Positions 5,003 through 7,050 of a stretch of 7,050 nt of DNA are shown piece after piece (positions within the stretch are counted from its first letter, which is position 1; every line of letters starts with the position of its first letter). The position numbers were made by a program, and so were the translations under genes. Origin of the DNA: Candidatus Nanohaloarchaea archaeon (GTDB taxonomy: Archaea; EX4484-52; GLR71); the NCBI GenBank assembly GCA_030594675.1, contig JAUVES010000031.1:1-7050 (forward strand), written 5' to 3'. The notes under the pieces are model-generated. The model saw nothing but the letters and a program-made list of their open reading frames with translations. It did no database searches and was not told the DNA's origin.

Positions 5003-5281
5003 TCAGAAATTCTTTTTTGCGTCCTGCATTGCAGAGTCTATATTGACAAAATTGTCATCTTGCTGCGGCTGTGCTGTTCCTGCCTGCTGCTGCGTATTCT
5101 GAGATACATTCCTTGCCTTTTCAAGCTCTGCTTTTATGTCAACACCTTCATCTGCGAGTGATTTTGTGTGCATCTGTATTAGCGCATCTACAATTGAGAG
5201 TATTCTTGCAAGCTCAGCACGCTCTTTTACAAGACAGTCAAGTGCTCCTTTATGAAATCCTATTTTTTCGTTCTTGTCCAT
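5003..5281 (-). CDS. Small helical protein of unknown function downstream of aIF5B
   Basis: 92 residues, with no named family recognised. Residues 1-57 are predicted to be two amphipathic helices (leucine, isoleucine and valine spaced through 14-42, then a turn near DEGVD at 44-48 and a charged helix at 49-57). Residues 59-74 are a Gln/Asn/Ala-rich linker that looks disordered. Residues 75-92 form a short acidic-then-basic tail ending in Lys-Lys-Asn-Phe. No membrane segment, signal peptide or cysteine cluster is present. The gene lies 49 bp after the aIF5B stop on the same strand and is closed by a strong T-rich terminator, so it may be the end of an aIF5B transcript, although a TATAAA at 5302-5307 could start its own. 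Ordinary codon use and a TATA-consistent ATG support a real gene. Confidence 0.75.
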   Translation of the reverse strand: MDKNEKIGFHKGALDCLVKERAELARILSIVDALIQMHTKSLADEGVDIKAELEKARNVSQNTQQQAGTAQPQQDDNFVNIDSAMQDAKKNF

Positions 5282-5301
5282 AATAAAAACCTTACTATAC
5301 C

Positions 5302-5324
5302 TTTATACATCAGTTTTATATATA
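5302..5324 (-). promoter_or_regulatory. TATA-box candidates for the 92-residue protein gene
   Basis: On the minus strand TATAAA (5302-5307) is centred about 23-24 nt before the ATG at 5281, the spacing seen at the kinase and dCMP deaminase genes. A second site, TATATATA at 5317-5324, is about 39 nt upstream and would give a leader of roughly 13 nt. Either could make this gene independent of aIF5B read-through. Confidence 0.4.
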
Positions 5325-5330
5325 TTATTA

Positions 5331-7050
5331 TTAACCAATATCCCACAGTCTGTCTTTTTTGACCATTATCTCTCTTATTGATTCCAAGGCATTCTTCTCG
5401 TTGTCTGAGAGGATATCTATGTTCTTTTTCAGGGCACGATAGTCATTTTTTGATACTGCTGTGAAAAGCTCATCACCTTCTTTCAGATTTCTTCCGATTG
5501 TTGCACTGTCTATTGATACTGCAACTCTTGAACCGATCCTGCATTCCTTTACATTCTTGCCGTTTTCCTGCAGCTGATTGACTCTTCCTATCACAGTTCC
5601 GTCGCGCTTCATTACAGGCACCCCTTCTGTCAGAATGCCTGCCACTATATCAAATCCTGCTATTGCCGGCTTTGACTGCCTGAATATGTAGCCCTGTACC
5701 TGTCTTATGTGAGCTGGACGAACTATGTTTTTCAGGACTGCAAGTTTTTTATTTTCTTCAATGCATTTCTGGTATTCCTCATATTTTTCAAGAAGACGGT
5801 ATATGATGTCCTCTTTGAATATTGTTGTTCTGTTGTCTTTTGCCTCTTTTTCCGCTTCAGGCATTACATCTACATTGAAGGCGAAGACAATTCTGTATTT
5901 TTCATTCACTGCTTTTAATTCCATTATATCTTTTCTTAATACATGGCCAATCTTTGCTTTTTTTATAGGCACTTCAAGGTCTGACAATACTTTTACCATA
6001 GCTTCCAAGCTGCCTATCGTATCTGTCCTCACTATTACACCTTCATGTTCTGTCTCAATTTCTATGCTTTCTATCTCTTTGTTTATCTCCTCTTTTATGT
6101 CATCTATATTTGCAGGATTATGCACTGCTCGTACCGGGACTCCTGCGATTATACCTTCAAGGTCTGATGCAGATATCTTGAGGCCTGCAGCTGCAGCAAC
6201 TTCAGAGTATGACTTGAACTGCTTTTCCACTCTTATCTCTTTCATAGGATTTGTCTTCAGGAGTGCTTTTGCCTTTGTTATTCTGGCTCCTCCGGGATTT
6301 CCGATTATGAGAGTATCTCCTGTGCGGATGAGACCGTCATAAAGTATTACATCAATTGTCGTCCCTAAGCCTTTTACATCTTTTACTTCAAGAATTGTGC
6401 CTTTCCCTTGACCATTAGGATCTATTTCAAGCTTTTTTTCCAGGAATTTCTGCGTTATTCCTGACAGGACTGTGAGAAGGTCTGAGACACCTTCACCATT
6501 TATTGCTGATATAGGTATTATTGATATCTGCTTTGTGAAGTCTTCTATCCTGTCAAAGCGCTCTGCTGAGAATCCCCTGTCATAGAGCTGGCCTATCAGC
6601 TTGTATATGGCTGTATCAAGGGCCTCTTTTACATCCGGCCTCTGGCAGTCATAGGTATCTTTGAAGCATGCGCCTTTCTGTTTCTGCCACCCTGATAGCT
6701 TATCTACCTTGTTTGCGGCGATTATGAAAGGTGTCTTGTATTGCTTTAGTATTGTCAATGACTCATCTGTCTGGGGCTTGAAGCCTTCTGTGACATCTAT
6801 TACAAGTATTGCTATATCTGCCAGGGTTCCACCTCTTTTTCTTAAAAGCGAGAATGCTGCATGGCCTGGTGTGTCTATGAAGAGAAGCCCCGGGAACTTA
6901 AGGTTGAGGTTCATGGCCTGCATCTGTTTTTTGCAGATCTTATTTATCTGTGATATAGGTATCTCTGTTGCACCGATATGTTGTGTTATGCCGCCTGCTT
7001 CCTTTGCTGCGACTGAAGTACCTCTGATGTAATCAAGAAGAGAAGTCTTC
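5331..7050 (-). CDS. infB: Archaeal translation initiation factor aIF5B (IF2-like GTPase), 5' partial
   Basis: GTPase that promotes ribosomal subunit joining and initiator-tRNA placement; archaeal aIF5B is the orthologue of eIF5B and bacterial IF2. 572 residues are visible and the frame runs off the window edge. The first visible codons are Lys-Thr of the P-loop GHVDHGKT, so only about 15-25 N-terminal residues are missing from a protein of roughly 590. G-domain motifs in visible numbering: switch I GGITQHIGA (19-27), DTPGH (59-63), NKVD (113-116) and SAI (181-183). After these come the beta-barrel domain II, the IF2-type domain III and domain IV with FRQSKPAIAG (456-465), then the terminal helix ending LWDIG. 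The archaeal form is clear from the short N-terminus and the RKRGGTLADIAILVIDVTEG segment. An internal ATG at 6923 is not the true start. No intein is seen in the visible part. Confidence 0.96.
   Translation of the reverse strand, partial: KTSLLDYIRGTSVAAKEAGGITQHIGATEIPISQINKICKKQMQAMNLNLKFPGLLFIDTPGHAAFSLLRKRGGTLADIAILVIDVTEGFKPQTDESLTILKQYKTPFIIAANKVDKLSGWQKQKGACFKDTYDCQRPDVKEALDTAIYKLIGQLYDRGFSAERFDRIEDFTKQISIIPISAINGEGVSDLLTVLSGITQKFLEKKLEIDPNGQGKGTILEVKDVKGLGTTIDVILYDGLIRTGDTLIIGNPGGARITKAKALLKTNPMKEIRVEKQFKSYSEVAAAAGLKISASDLEGIIAGVPVRAVHNPANIDDIKEEINKEIESIEIETEHEGVIVRTDTIGSLEAMVKVLSDLEVPIKKAKIGHVLRKDIMELKAVNEKYRIVFAFNVDVMPEAEKEAKDNRTTIFKEDIIYRLLEKYEEYQKCIEENKKLAVLKNIVRPAHIRQVQGYIFRQSKPAIAGFDIVAGILTEGVPVMKRDGTVIGRVNQLQENGKNVKECRIGSRVAVSIDSATIGRNLKEGDELFTAVSKNDYRALKKNIDILSDNEKNALESIREIMVKKDRLWDIG

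Noticed and set aside
5725..6342. 205-codon Ser/Phe-rich open frame antisense to aIF5B, resembling a membrane protein
   Set aside because: The hydrophobic look comes from complementing Lys/Glu-rich codons. aIF5B on the other strand is certain across the whole stretch.

Overview
The window is archaeal chromosome. Two translation genes are of the archaeal/eukaryotic type: ribosomal protein L10e (uL16) and initiation factor aIF5B. Predicted genes have TATA-like boxes about 22-29 nt before their start codons instead of Shine-Dalgarno sites, arginine is mostly AGA/AGG, and the DNA is AT-rich. The short, tightly packed genes, a divergent L10e and lineage-specific helical proteins would fit a DPANN-type archaeon, but that placement is tentative. 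The window alone cannot exclude a euryarchaeal or other lineage that has tetrahydromethanopterin C1 metabolism.

Layout: (1) bases 1-99 hold the lysine-rich C-terminus of an unidentified plus-strand protein. (2) A complete PfkB-family sugar/nucleoside kinase lies at 154-1092 (+). It converges on, and overlaps by 4 bp with, a formylmethanofuran:tetrahydromethanopterin formyltransferase (Ftr) homologue at 1089-2099 (-). (3) A 105-bp divergent promoter region separates ftr from a dCMP deaminase at 2205-2666 (+), which is followed by L10e at 2809-3324 (+). (4) Between 3325 and 3523, where L10e converges on the next gene, lies a compact GC-rich array of three hairpins starting on the L10e stop codon, then T-rich termination signals. 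(5) On the minus strand, read from right to left, come aIF5B (7050-5331, only its extreme N-terminus missing), a 92-residue helical protein of unknown function (5281-5003), a 42-nt T-rich terminator, and a 440-residue, almost entirely coiled-coil protein (4846-3524).

Functional reading: the right half is translation (aIF5B, L10e) mixed with two lineage-specific helical proteins. The left half is small-molecule metabolism: a kinase, an Ftr homologue and dCMP deaminase. Ftr moves a formyl group between methanofuran and tetrahydromethanopterin, and dCMP deaminase supplies dUMP, whose methylation needs a C1 donor. A C1/thymidylate connection is possible but rests only on adjacency. No mobile element, CRISPR array, tRNA or rRNA was recognised, and no clearly new multi-gene system is visible. 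The best leads are the isolated and slightly enlarged Ftr, the hairpin array after L10e, and the long coiled-coil protein.
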